DNA of 64,000 nucleotides. Origin: Pogonophryne albipinna. Lineage: Eukaryota > Chordata > Actinopteri > Perciformes > Artedidraconidae. The DNA lies in NCBI GenBank assembly GCA_028583405.1, contig CM053246.1:9375867-9439866 (forward strand). Reading direction: 5' to 3'. The notes beneath the pieces were generated by a model. That model made no database searches. It was given only the letters and a program-made list of their open reading frames with translations, and had not been told where the DNA came from. Position numbers and translations under genes: made by a program. Positions 46,208 to 56,559 of the stretch are shown here, piece after piece. The stretch's first letter is position 1. Each line of letters starts with the position of its first letter.

Positions 46208-48530
46208 TATGTGTGTTACATTTCTGGATCCACCTGCCTTTAGTCCTCAAGCTCTGATTGTGTGTGTGCATGTTTTAGGCCTTCAGAGGAAGTTTGTATT
46301 GAAGAAATACCCGAGACCATTAACCAGGCTTTACTCTGTGCTGTGCTGCCTCATCAGCCACTAACTCCTCTAGATCCTCCTGCGGTAATAGCAGCGCCTC
46401 AGAAGAACCAGCTGAGGGAGAGGAGAAGAATAGGAGACAATGAGGGATAATTGAAGAAAATGTGGGGGAATTAGGGCTCAAAAGGAATGGGATGATGAGA
46501 AAGTAAAATGCAGAGAGGTGGTGGGGGCTGTTGGTCAGAGAGAAAAGTCATTGAGGGAACATTATAAAGTTTAAGTTTAAAGTCACTTTTAGAGGAGGAA
46601 ACTCTCTCTCTGCAGTATTTGGTTTTAAATCTGAACTCTAGACTACACTGGATTTGAGGGTTCAGGCTCCCACATTGTCTAAATTCAGATCAAATAATCC
46701 CAACTCAAAGCTATATGTTTTCACAATGACAATAACAGTTTAATAAATACTTGAGGGCAGAACACCTTTAGTCAAGGTTTATCCAGGTTGGATCCAAATA
46801 CAATCTTGTACATTTTGAATTTTAAAGTGGGAAGAAAAGGTTTGGAAGTCAATTTGAGAAAATAAATATATGGAATTAGATATCAATATTGTGACTTTGG
46901 GATTAAAAGGTTATATATGCATTGTGAATGCGTTCAGTTGCTCAATACAATCAACATTTTCACTCTTAAATAGCAAAACTGATATACAGCGAAAATATAA
47001 ACAGTAGGTGTCTTATGTTAACACAATCTCAATTAATTAACCAATTAATGAATGTATAATACAATACATATTGTAAACATACAACATTTTAGCATGCTTT
47101 AATTCAGCACCCTTTCATTGACATGTTGGTCTATGCACTGCTGAATTACAAACATGATAAGAATAGACATAAACCCAAGTTAGCATAAGAAAACTCAAAG
47201 GTCTAAAAGAAAAAAAAATCTAAACACTGATTGGCTCATTACAAGTATAATGAATTTGAGAGAAAATGTGTTATTTATTTAAAATATACAGCCAATAATA
47301 CATGCAACTTGAATTTGTAGTCAACTTGGTAAATGTGAATGATACAGAAACCCTTAATTCCTATTTTCTGTTGATGTCTGCCCAGATATTTCCCCATTCC
47401 CTTTAAATATTGTCATTTAAAACAAATATCTGACTAACTCATAAGGGACAAGCCACAAAACTAAATAATTGTCAGACGCAGTTGGAAGCTCATACTCACT
47501 ACGTATCTGAGTAGTGCTTATACTCACTTAATCCGAAGATTGAACATTTCCGACTTTTTCTGTTTGTGTTTGACCCTTACTGAGCACACCTACATGGTTT
47601 ACACACTGTACACACACCGTATACACTTTATACACCCTCTTATAAAGCTCAGCCTAGTGTTTAGCAATATTTGTTGTTGCAATCTCTGCCCTTCTCTTTT
47701 GTCTGTCAGTTCCAGGAGTTGTGTCTTTGAAAACTGATGATAGAATCTGATGAAATCTCTCCGTTGCTTTTGTCGTGCTTCTTCGGGTTACATGTCAAAT
47801 AACTCATTCCCATCCAGGGTCTCCATTTCACAATGAAAGCAGCTGAAGAGTATTCGGTAAGAGGTAACTTCACAATTTGGATTTCAGGGCTGTACTGATA
47901 TCACAAGGACCTTATGATGGGTTTGTTTAACTTGACTTTGATTGAATCATTAACTTTAAGTAAGTAAGTAATACATATTGATATACTAACAATGGATCCA
48001 ATGACCTCTTGAATGTGAAAGGGTTTTGCTCACAGAGATGGATCAGCCAACGCTGAAGTTCCTCTGAGTTATTTTACCGTGTTGTGTTACAGACTGCTAC
48101 TCTACTTTTTGTTCACTCTCACTACATTAGTAAACCTTGTTTTCCAGCAGCATCAGGCCACTGCTTGCCAACAACTTTACAAGGTGAGACTATGTGAACG
48201 TTGTGTTTTTTTACAACTTATTTCAAAGATTCAAAGGTTTTGTTGTCATATTAGTCTAGCAGGAAGGGCCCTCAGATTTTGAGATACCCCTACCCGAGGT
48301 AGAACAAATGACAACAATGATTTTTCTTATCTTTAGGGTCTCCCATTCATGAAATTGATTGTTGTCAAATTTTATTTTGGGGGAAAAAATGTTTTTTTGG
48401 TTGTTCTTTAGAACTACCCCAATCCCTGAAAAAGAGCCAAATTAGACCAGGCCGAATGTGGGAAAGGTGACAAAAAAGCCCATAACTTGAGAATGACAAC
48501 TCTTTTCCTCTTCAGATTTGCTGAGGTATG
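46208..48530. other. No feature recognised
   Basis: AT-rich DNA with only short unsupported ORFs. A short AAGT repeat occurs near 47960. Confidence 0.45.
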
Positions 48531-48531
48531 A

Positions 48532-48916
48532 ACCAGGTGGCTGTCCTACATCACCAAATAGTCAGACAATTATTAAACTAAAAAAATACTGAATTATAGT
48601 CCTGTACACTTAGCTTTAGTTTAGACGGAAATTGTACTTTTGGTGATAGGAACATGGGAAAAATATACCATTACTGAATTGTCTAGGTGCTATTGAACAC
48701 TAACCAGTAGTTGTATGGAAATATCTTGTACAGTTCTATTGCAAATTAGATGTCTTTAGACATAGGCCTACCTCTTCTCTGATACAGTCAAACTCCGAAT
48801 GGGGGATAAGTGGCATAATAGCCTATAAGTTATAAGTTAAGAATGCTCACTCTGATGGTCATTATATTTGGAGAGGGAAATACCAGGTGGCTGAACTACA
48901 TCACCAAATAGTCAGA
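48532..48916 (+). repeat. Pair of 35-bp direct repeats 350 bp apart
   Basis: ACCAGGTGGCTG, two variable bases, then CTACATCACCAAATAGTCAG occurs at 48532-48566 and again at 48882-48916, 34 bp before a hAT insertion. It may be the repeat unit of an old element. Confidence 0.8.
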
Positions 48917-49518
48917 ATAAGAGTAAGCCAATACAATAATGTGTATTAGTTAGGGGTGTAACGGTTCACAAACATTTCGGTTCGGTACGTACCTCGGTTT
49001 TTAGGTCACGGTTCGGTTCGGTACGTTTTCGGTACAGCAGAAAAAATTATCACAAAACATAACATATTTTTTTTTAATTAAACCGTGAATAATGTATTCA
49101 CTCAAATAAATACAAAATATAATAAAATAAACATTAAGGTGCAGCATTTCGATGAACTGAAATAATCTGTATTTGAACTTTACTGTACTAGTACTCACAA
49201 AACATAAACTATTAGTTTTGGGTTTTTAATTATTATTAAACTATGAATATTCACTCAAATAAATATAAAATATAATAAAATAAACATTAAGGTGCAGCTT
49301 TTCGATGAACTGAAATAATCTGTATTTGAACTGTACTGTACTGGTACCTAAGCAGCCAGTTTGACATCAGGACTTGCTTGTCATTGTATTTTCATGTTTT
49401 TTTAAAGAAAGATGAACTTGTCCACATTGCTTGCCGAAAGGGCAGATCTGCTGACACTAACCATGTCTCCTGCTGTGGAGAACACCCTCTCGCTAGGGAC
49501 AGAGGTAGTAGCAGTTAC

Positions 49519-50547
49519 CAGTGTTGAGTGTAACGCGTTACAAAAGTAACGGAGTTACAGTAATATATTACTTTTTGCTGTAACGAAGTAATGTAACGCA
49601 TTACTTATGAAATGTGGGTAATATATTACCCGTTACAATGCCCAGTAACGCAGTTACAACACATTTCAATTAAATGTTTGCCATTTCAAACCATGATGGA
49701 TCAAATAATATGTGCCTTGATTTACAATATGTTCTCATTTCTTTTATCAGTAGCTTTGAAGCTTTTGTGCTTTTCCTTGCCATAGTCCACTTTGGACTGT
49801 ATGAAATATTTCAGGATTGCACTTTTAACTCACTTGAAATGTTCTCACTTGCTTGGTTTCAAAACATAACAAATGCCATAATCTGTTCATTGGGGACCAT
49901 GAATGCTATTTTTCATTGCTGTTGCCGGCCACTATTGCTCATGTAAACCTGCTACTGCTGCGCCCCCTGTAATCTCAGAGGCACCCTGAGTCATTTTGTT
50001 CTGGAACCGGGCCTGTACACGGCCATATACTAAACACACTACAGAGCCCATTCCGTGTCCTGTTATTGTTTACTTCCTGTCTGCCTTCTTCTGGTGATTT
50101 ATCTGATGTCCATCGCTCCGTCTTTTAACCTCTTTTCCTTTCTCTTTCTTGATCCTCCTTAGCCATCTTCATTATAGTCCTTGACAGTGGTCTGTACTGC
50201 TGTATTAACAACGTGTCACATGTTAAGAAGTTACAATCAGAATCGAGTATTCAACTAAGCCGTGTAATACAAGTTGTTAGTAGCCTTAAGGGCCTACACA
50301 GTTGTTAAGCTACCACATTGCCCTTCACTGGATGTATAATGAGCTGCACTAAACTACATTTTAGCATTTAAAATACCTAGCCATTCTTTTGCGGTTATTT
50401 TGGTGAAAGTAACTAAAAAGTAACTAAAGTAGTGTAACTCATTACATTTCAGAGACAGTAATATTGTAATGTAACTTATTACTTTCAAAAGAGAGTAATA
50501 AGTAATATGTAATATATTACATTTTGGAAGTAACTTGCCCAACACTG
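49519..50547. mobile_element. hAT element nested inside family H copy 2, 1029 bp
   Basis: The ends CAGTGTTGAGTGTAACGCG and, inverted, CAGTGTTGGGCAAGTTACTT are followed by GTAAC/TAATA-rich subterminal repeats. Flanks GCAGTTAC (49511-49518 and 50548-50555) are a perfect 8-bp duplication. It splits the host element's dimerisation-domain remnant between A-V-T and A-T-T-S-V-P. It has no transposase; the ORF at 49674-49946 has no domain. Its end type resembles the element at 12090-13331. Confidence 0.94.
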
Positions 50548-50656
50548 GCAGTTACAGCCAGGTAGCGCTTTGCTAACATGACAACATAAGGATATTTGGC
50601 GTTTGTAATAGCTTTGGCTTGGTCTGAACTTGTTGCGAGTGGTGGAGGCTTCAATG

Positions 50657-50923
50657 CTAGTGGGAGTTGGGTTTGCACTTCAGTCTTTTGGTAGCGGTGA
50701 TATTCACGTTCGGGTGATGCCTTTTCAAATGAGTGTGCAAGTTTGATGTATTGCCTGCCGCGTAACCAATTTTAGTTGAACAATGCCGACAAACAGCTTT
50801 GGTTCGGTCCACCTGTCTTTGTCCGTCATCCTTGTACGTAACTGCGAAACCAAAATGTTCCCAAACCGGAGACTTCAATGATGCTGGAGGATTTTCGAGC
50901 TCAACTTTATCTGAGTTCGCCAT
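50657..50923 (-). CDS. BED zinc-finger-only ORF of hAT family H (copy 2)
   Basis: 88 codons from an ATG, with the same domain layout as the ORF at 35468-35734: VWEHFGF, CRHC and HTHLKRHH with all zinc ligands retained. It differs from copy 1 at four residues (position 4, two near 77-78, and the last). It ends at the same frameshift after the finger. The downstream frame, which reads KPPPLATSSDQAKAITNAKY and then MLAKRYLAV, is intact into the dimerisation domain (SVPSERVFSTAGD), broken only by the nested hAT. Few nucleotide differences separate the two ORFs, so the copies are young. This does not by itself show selection. Confidence 0.8.
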   Translation of the reverse strand: MANSDKVELENPPASLKSPVWEHFGFAVTYKDDGQRQVDRTKAVCRHCSTKIGYAAGNTSNLHTHLKRHHPNVNITATKRLKCKPNSH

Positions 50924-51321
50924 TTCGACAGTTCCTCAAATTACTGACTACATTTGAACGCATCCCTCTGACCAGCTCGTCCAATGGAATGACTTGCTCG
51001 CTCTATGACGCGTTGAACACAATGGGAGAAAATTACTCTGAATGCTGCGACGCAGCACCTGAGATTACTTCCAAGAAGTTGTTCACGTTCTCAATTTTTT
51101 ACGTTTAACGTTATATTCGTTCGGTACACTTCGGTACACACGTGTACCGAACCGAATTCGGTACGGGTACATGTACCGTTACACCCCTAGTATTAGTTCT
51201 AAATTGCAAGCCTCTAAAACATAGGTGTAAATAGTACAGGTTTTATTGAAACTGGAACCTGAATTCAAAGTACAGTATACAAATCATCAAATAATTCGGT
51301 GAGAGGTCAAGTATATAGTTA

Positions 51322-51812
51322 CTAGAATATAATGTTAAATGTCAGGTTCCTCAGAAACGTTAGGGGACACATGTTGACATTCTGCACAGCAGGACTCCAT
51401 AACAAGGGTTTGGGTTCGGGCTGTGACACCATATCGCTGTCTGAAACATTGCTCTTTACATGTTGTTGAAATGCATCCTCTGTTGGCGGCAGATTTTCCG
51501 AGGCTGCATCTGTTGTCGATGCAATTATGAACCTCAGTTCATCCAAGTTTGTGCACATCAGTCCTTTTTTCCATATAGCAGAAGCGCAAATTCTCTTGCG
51601 ACTGGCAAAGACTCTTCCAAGCTGGCAGAGTCCAAAATGGGCCAGATCTTTGAGCTCGCTGAGATGGGCCTTGAGTTTGGTGAATGCTGTTGTCTTTCCT
51701 ATTCTGTACAAATACTTGTTGTGCCACAGCCAGTGAGTGCATGACATGCTGGTAGACAGTTAGACATGTAGTTGCCGCCCAGCTTCAGGACAATCTCCAA
51801 CTAAACGGCCTT
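51322..51812 (-). pseudogene. C-terminal part of an unclassified fish TE-type protein
   Basis: On the minus strand: EIVLKLGGNYMSNCLPACHA (about 51800-51740), LTGCGTTS, a frameshift, then YLYRIGKTTAFTKLKAHLSE (51715-51656), NLDELRFIIASTTDAASENL and PPTEDAFQQHV (about 51480). A further frame then gives FQTAIWCHS and a Cys-containing end. This matches the second half of an uncharacterised protein repeatedly seen in fish and invertebrate genomes as multi-copy, TE-like genes. The 'ALTGCDTTS' motif, the IGK segment and the DELR...PPTEDAF segment are typical. The first half lies at 55254-55627 on the same strand. At least two frameshifts make it a pseudogene. I do not know its enzymatic activity. 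Confidence 0.65.
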
Positions 51813-52428
51813 GTAACGAAGGTAACTTCGTTACTATGGACTGACGGCTTTGGGGGCCTTGTAATATTGCACATGTGGGTTTGCACTTTATATAACGACT
51901 TCCTTTTGCACAGTAATAATGTCACTCAGCACTTGTGTTGTTGTAGTGAACAGTTTGCACTTTATTAGCGTGATTTGCACAGTACAGTTTGACATTGCAT
52001 ATTTGCACATTTTTATATAATTTATACTATTTATTGATGTAGTATTTATTAAATGATTAAACCGTATTAATTGGAATGTCGTCTGGCAGATACTGGTCGG
52101 GTCCTCGGCTCCACCGGAAAAGAGAGGGGAGTTATAGCGAGAGCGCCGAGAGTGTTTATGATTGTGTAAGATTGACAGCGGATGAGATTAATCATTGTGT
52201 GCAGATGCTATGTTTTAGCGTGTATATGTCATGACATTAAGTTGCATTCATTGTAGAAGTGAACACTGTGTAAAGGTTACGTCCATTGCTTACCTGTCCT
52301 ATGTCCGCTCCAGTGTGTTTGTCCAAAAGACTACAGAATATCAGTATTGTCATACTGATATTCTGTACAAACTGTGAAGTCCACTGAGACAAATGTAACG
52401 TTTGTGATATTGGGCTATATAAATAAAC

Positions 52429-52468
<40 letters not shown>
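51812..52468 (+). repeat. Retroposon with (TTGA)n tail
   Basis: It ends TTTGTGATATTGGGCTATAT, then AAATAAACATTGATTG, then about ten TGAT units (52430-52468). This tail is one of the most common retroposon tails in percomorph fish. It lies between the two halves of the split TE-type gene and so probably inserted into it. The 5' limit is approximate. Confidence 0.6.
52333..52366. repeat. Perfect 15-bp hairpin with 4-nt loop
   Basis: ACAGAATATCAGTAT, loop TGTC, ATACTGATATTCTGT: every base pairs. It lies about 65 bp upstream of the (TTGA)n tail of the retroposon. Confidence 0.9.
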
Positions 52469-52470
<2 letters not shown>

Positions 52471-52906
52471 AAGGTCCTCGGGGAAACAAACACTGACTAA
52501 AGAAGGTTCCGGGACGAACCAAGTGGCGAGATGGGCGTAGGGGTTTCTGTTGTAGTTGGGAATGTATTTCTATATTATGATCAGTTATAATGTGGGTTTT
52601 GGGGTTCAATTAACAGATGGCTATAAACCACTGATCATACATGCACATCATATTATAGATTATCATTATATCCATTATGATGACATGTGTATTTATAATG
52701 GATTACCTGTGAATGGTTTCTCCCAATAAGATCCTCTATAAAAGAGCCAGTCTTCAGTTGGAGGAAAGTGGTGAACACCTCCATGCTGGCTGGCTGTTCT
52801 CATATGGTGGTTGTGAAATAAAGTCACTATGGTGTGCAACTCTACCTCCTCTGGTGTTTGGTTCTTTCACTGGAAATCCAGCCGCTAAAAGGTTCGCTGT
52901 CTCACA
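52469..52906 (+). other. LTR-like or promoter-like segment of uncertain origin
   Basis: It contains a TATA-like CTCTATAAAAGAGCC (about 52733), an AATAAAG (about 52817) and an end GCTGTCTCACA before the LINE starts. This resembles the 3' half of an LTR. No matching start or target duplication was found. Confidence 0.3.
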
Positions 52907-53345
52907 GGCCTCTTTGAGAAATTCCAGTCCGGTTTCCGTTCCGCCCACAGCACTGAAACAGCTCTGGTCAGGGTCACAAACAACCTGCTGATGGCGGCTG
53001 AACCTGGTTCCCCATCTCTCCTCATCCTCCTGGATCTGACTGCAGCATTCGACACTGTCGGCCATAACATCCTCCTTCAGCGCCTCAAACACACCATCGG
53101 ACTCTCTGACTCCGCCCTGAGCTGGTTCCAGTCCTACCTGTCTGGAAGAACAGAGTACGTCTCCTTGGGAGGTGCGAGGTCCCAGACACACCCTGTCACC
53201 TGTGGTGTCCCTCAAGGGTCGGTCACGGGCCCACTCTGTTCACCCTGTACATTCTGCCCCTTGGCTGTGTCATCAGCCAGCATGGAATATCATTCCATTG
53301 CTATGCTGATGACACACAGCTATATATAAAGAAAGACCCTATCCC

Positions 53346-54271
53346 TAGTGATGGCGAGATGAAGCCTTATGAAGCTTTGAAGCTTTCCAGCCAATTGGTT
53401 CGCAAAAGGGTTCATCTCATGAGGCTTCATCATGGGCTTCATTTGAACACAAACCCCCTGTTGGTCAAAGTGTGTAAAACAGGCAGGTTGGACATCTCAA
53501 CAGTGTGCTCTATCTCATACCGAGTTCCCATTGAGTAAAGCCTTAGAATAACTCTAAACAACGAACATAAAATGATATTTTCATGTTAACAATATTGTAT
53601 TTATTCCAGTTTAATGATTGTGATTAAAAAGCCTAAGGAGGCTGGTAAACATTGCAAAGAGGGATTTAATAATATTCATAAACTTAACCATGTTGTAGCC
53701 TGAGAAAGGCTAAACCATATCAAAGAATACATTTATTAACTACATTATCTCATTTAACTGTAGCTTTTATAAACGACAAAAAAGACGTATTGTTCAGTCG
53801 TTGAACCAGGGACCCTGCGGTCATGAGTCAACTGCTTTCCAGCTGAGCCACAGCACACACACTAAAGCTCCCTGAACACACTGCAATATATGTATTCCTG
53901 TATTTATTGATGTTTTTATTCCTACATTTATTTATGCTTATATCTATTTATACTTATGACATGTTCCGACCTCTATAGGTGAGGGTCTGAGCTCTCTTGA
54001 TTCCATCGTGTCACCGGGCCCGGGTACAGGAGGGGTAATATGGTTCTTATTATACATCCATGGGTATTATGAGCATTGTGGTTCAACGGTTCAACCGATC
54101 TGAATCGCTTTCTGAAGCAGTCACGTGGTATCGACAGGCAGCGAGGCTTCGCTTGTCATCGATGACGTCACTGGCCCAAAACGATACAAGCCTCGATACA
54201 TGCTTCACAAAAAGCTTCGGGGATTACTCGACACACGCTCCGAAGCCTCGGCGCAATACGTAACATCACTA
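53346..54271. mobile_element. Non-autonomous hAT in the LINE, 926 bp
   Basis: The ends TAGTGATGGCGAGATGAAGC and, inverted, TAGTGATGTTACGTATTGCG share TAGTGATG. Flanks CCTATCCC (53338-53345 and 54272-54279) are a perfect 8-bp duplication inside LINE coding sequence. Near both ends GAAGCCTCG/GAAGCTT words recur. A tRNA-like segment lies in the middle. No transposase. Confidence 0.92.
53797..53855 (-). repeat. tRNA-like segment inside the hAT
   Basis: On the minus strand, TGGCTCAGCTGGA (53838-53850) fits the RNA polymerase III A box. GGTCCCTGGTTCAAC (53800-53814) fits the B box at normal tRNA spacing. Between them lies ACTCATGACC in the anticodon region. The acceptor stem does not pair, so it is a tRNA-derived SINE head or tRNA pseudogene carried by the hAT, not a functional tRNA. 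Confidence 0.6.
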
Positions 54272-55186
54272 CCTATCCCACATGCATCCTCACTGTCACC
54301 ATCATCATCACCGTTCCCATCAACATCCTTTAACACCTGCATTGAGGAGATAAAGTCTTGGATGCAACAAAACTTCCTGCAGGCAGCTAAATAGCTCCAA
54401 AACAGAGGCTATTTTAGTTGGCACACCAAACCAGGTCCAGTCATCCCCCATAACCCACATCACCTTTTCTGGCCAAAACATACCCCTCTCCTCACATCAG
54501 TTACCAACCTGGGTGTAAGATTTGACCGACATCTGACCTTTGACACCCACATCAAACACCTGTGCAAAACCTCCTACTACCACCTCAGGAACATTGCAAA
54601 ACTCCCTGTCAGATGCTGAACAACTGGTCCATGCCTTCGTCTCCTCAAGGCTTGACTATTGTAACGTTCTCCTCATCGGGACTCCTCGCGGGAGCCTTCA
54701 GAAGCTCCAATACGTACAGAACAGTGCCGCTAGGATCCTGATGAGGGTGAGAAAGTACAACCACATCACACCCGTCCTTCATTCCCTCCACTGGCTTCCT
54801 GTCTCATTCTGGATTGAATACAAGATCTCACTGCTCGCCCATCAGTGCATCCACGGGAACGCCCCTTCATACCTAAAATAACTACTCACATCACAAACCT
54901 CCACACGCAACCTCCATTCCACAACAAACCATCTGCTTCACCCCCCCAGGACCAAACTCCGCACAATGGGGGATCGTGCTTTCTGTGCTGCTGCTCCTCA
55001 CCTGTGGAATTCCCTCCCAGACCACATGAGGACTCCACAGACCACTGACATCTTCAAGAAAGGCCTAAAAACCTTTCCTTTAAAAGAAGCCTTTGATTAA
55101 ACTTTTGTTTATTTTGTTTATTTCTTACGCCTCCTGTAGCACTTTGGGATTTCTTTTAGCAATGAAAGGTGCTTTACAAATACAAT

Positions 55187-55220
<34 letters not shown>

Positions 55221-55253
55221 GTCTTTTCCCATTTTCTCACATACTGTATGGTG

Positions 55254-55627
55254 TTGATGGGGACAGATCTCTCTCTCATTACATGGCCGGCATGCATGTA
55301 CACTAGAGATTAACCAAACATGTATTTGCTTGCATAATATATGAGCAGTACTTCCACATCTGTGTCATCAGACCTCACAATGATGCGGGAATATGACTCT
55401 GCAAGATGTATGGCATGGAGCACCATCCTTGTGCCTGCCTCCTCCTGATCACTGTACAGTGATGTCAAACTGCTGACTCCTGCTGTGCAGATGCTCTTCA
55501 CCTCCTCCCCTTCGTTACATCCTGAGTGTAGTCTCTGTGGGGCAGCAGTGACAATGTAGTTGATCACAAACATGCACAGTGCAGTCTTGTTTCCACTACT
55601 CCTCAAGTACTTCCTGTAGTTTGGGAC
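55254..55627 (-). pseudogene. N-terminal part of the unclassified fish TE-type protein
   Basis: On the minus strand: VPNYRKYLRSSGNKTALCMF (55627-55570), then EEAGTRMVLHAIHLAESYSR (about 55450-55390), RIIVRSDDTDVEVLLIYYAS (about 55393-55334), a TAA stop at 55310-55312, then SLVYMHAGHV in the same frame. The 'EEADTR...LHA' followed by 'IIIRSDDTDVLVLL' pattern is the hallmark of the family whose second half is at 51322-51812. The Asp-rich DDTDV segment may be part of a nuclease-like active site; that is inference. The reading stops where the LINE's (ATT)n tail begins. Confidence 0.65.
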
Positions 55628-55810
55628 TGTTGTTTTGCTCTAGGTTATAACACTTGTGTTATTCTTCAGAGATGGGTCCTCATTACATTACAACGCAAGA
55701 AATCATACCCTCGTGGGGGCGCGCTCATGTGATTGGCTTAGAATGAAGGAGACATCTGATTGGCTATAGAAAGAACAAATTACAAGTACGAATCGGCTGA
55801 CCGTCAGGGG

Positions 55811-56061
55811 AGTCTCAAAAAACTCACACACGAATGCACAGTGATCCGTGCACAGAAAGCGGTTTGTGTTTGCAGGTGCAGAGGTTTTAAACGGAAAACA
55901 AATATGTGTGGATCAAAAATATGTAAAACTTTTTTCTGTATTTGGATTTTATTTACATGTATATGAAACGGAACACATTTGTGTGTGCATTGAAAAACAC
56001 AAGTGTGGATCCGGAAATACAAGTGTGAATCCTTCTGTGTGCATGTGTGTATTATGAGACT
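55811..56061. repeat. Short element with inverted ends, about 250 bp
   Basis: The left AGTCTCAAAAAACTCACACA and, inverted from the right, AGTCTCATAATACACACATG match imperfectly. Each is followed by GTGTG/AACGGAA-type words repeated inside. No target duplication was found. Confidence 0.4.
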
Positions 56062-56559
56062 GTTCTGAGCCCATACATTTCTGCTGCCAAGTAGCCGAAG
56101 ACTGTATATATGGTTAAATATTCAAAAAGTCAACACATTCCCCCAGGCCTAGTTTTATTACATTTCAACCACGTGCATGATCTTCTCCTTACTTACAAAA
56201 AAAAGGTGCTTTACTGAGCATCTGTATCTCTAATAAAGGCACTCACTGGCCAAAATAATATATTTGGCTCACTGGCTATCCAGTGATATATAGGTATGCA
56301 AAATAGGATTTATTTTATAGCAAGCCAAGCCCTAGCCCTAGCCAAATATTTGTGGGGGCATAGTACCCCTTGCACCCCCTTAGGAACATTGATTCTGAAA
56401 TGTGTTTGTATAACACAGCTTGTTAGCAGGCTTTCCCTCATAATGTTTAACAGTCAGCAGATGGAATGACTGCGATCCGTTTCATGATCTGTCCATGATT
56501 ATGCTAACTCATTTTTAAGCTATAGTAGCATCAGGGATGAGGATGTGTTTTACCTGTAA

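Larger units (their letters stand above)
48951..51189 (-). mobile_element. Non-autonomous hAT, family H copy 2, with nested hAT
   Basis: The ends TAGGGGTGTAACGG on both sides and flanks GTATTAGT (48943-48950 and 51190-51197) give a perfect 8-bp duplication. Without the nested insertion and its duplicated 8 bp it is about 1202 bp, the size of copy 1 (1197 bp), and it is inverted relative to that copy. It has the same BED ORF, the same internal deletion and the same tandem TTCAGTTCATCGAAA unit (about 49080-49330). Confidence 0.95.
52907..55220 (+). pseudogene. L2-like LINE ORF2 fragment, split by a hAT
   Basis: FEKFQSGFRSAHSTETALVR (about 52915) and LLILLDLTAAFDTVGHNILL (about 53020) are reverse-transcriptase blocks with the first catalytic Asp. 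GVPQGSV is followed by a 1-bp loss near 53230. The frame then recovers to [15 protein letters not shown] with an intact YADD box. After the hAT the text resumes with CIEEIKSWMQQNF, SVTNLGVRFD, a break near 54600, [27 protein letters not shown] and a final DHMRTPQTTDIFKKGLKTF. The 3' end is GGTGCTTTACAAATACAATG plus an (ATT)n tail (55187-55220). It is truncated at the 5' end and broken by frameshifts and stops. Confidence 0.9.

Noticed and set aside
49674..49946. 90-codon hydrophobic ORF inside the nested hAT
   Set aside because: No zinc finger or transposase motif; ordinary for AT-rich DNA of this length.
50878..51108. 76-codon plus-strand ORF, mirrored in the other hAT copy at 35283-35513
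   Set aside because: It is antisense to the start of the BED ORF and the region upstream of it. Its recurrence is explained by the two copies being near-identical DNA.
53797..53855. Functional tRNA gene
   Set aside because: The A and B boxes are good, but the acceptor stem does not pair and it sits inside a transposon. Called as a tRNA-derived segment instead.
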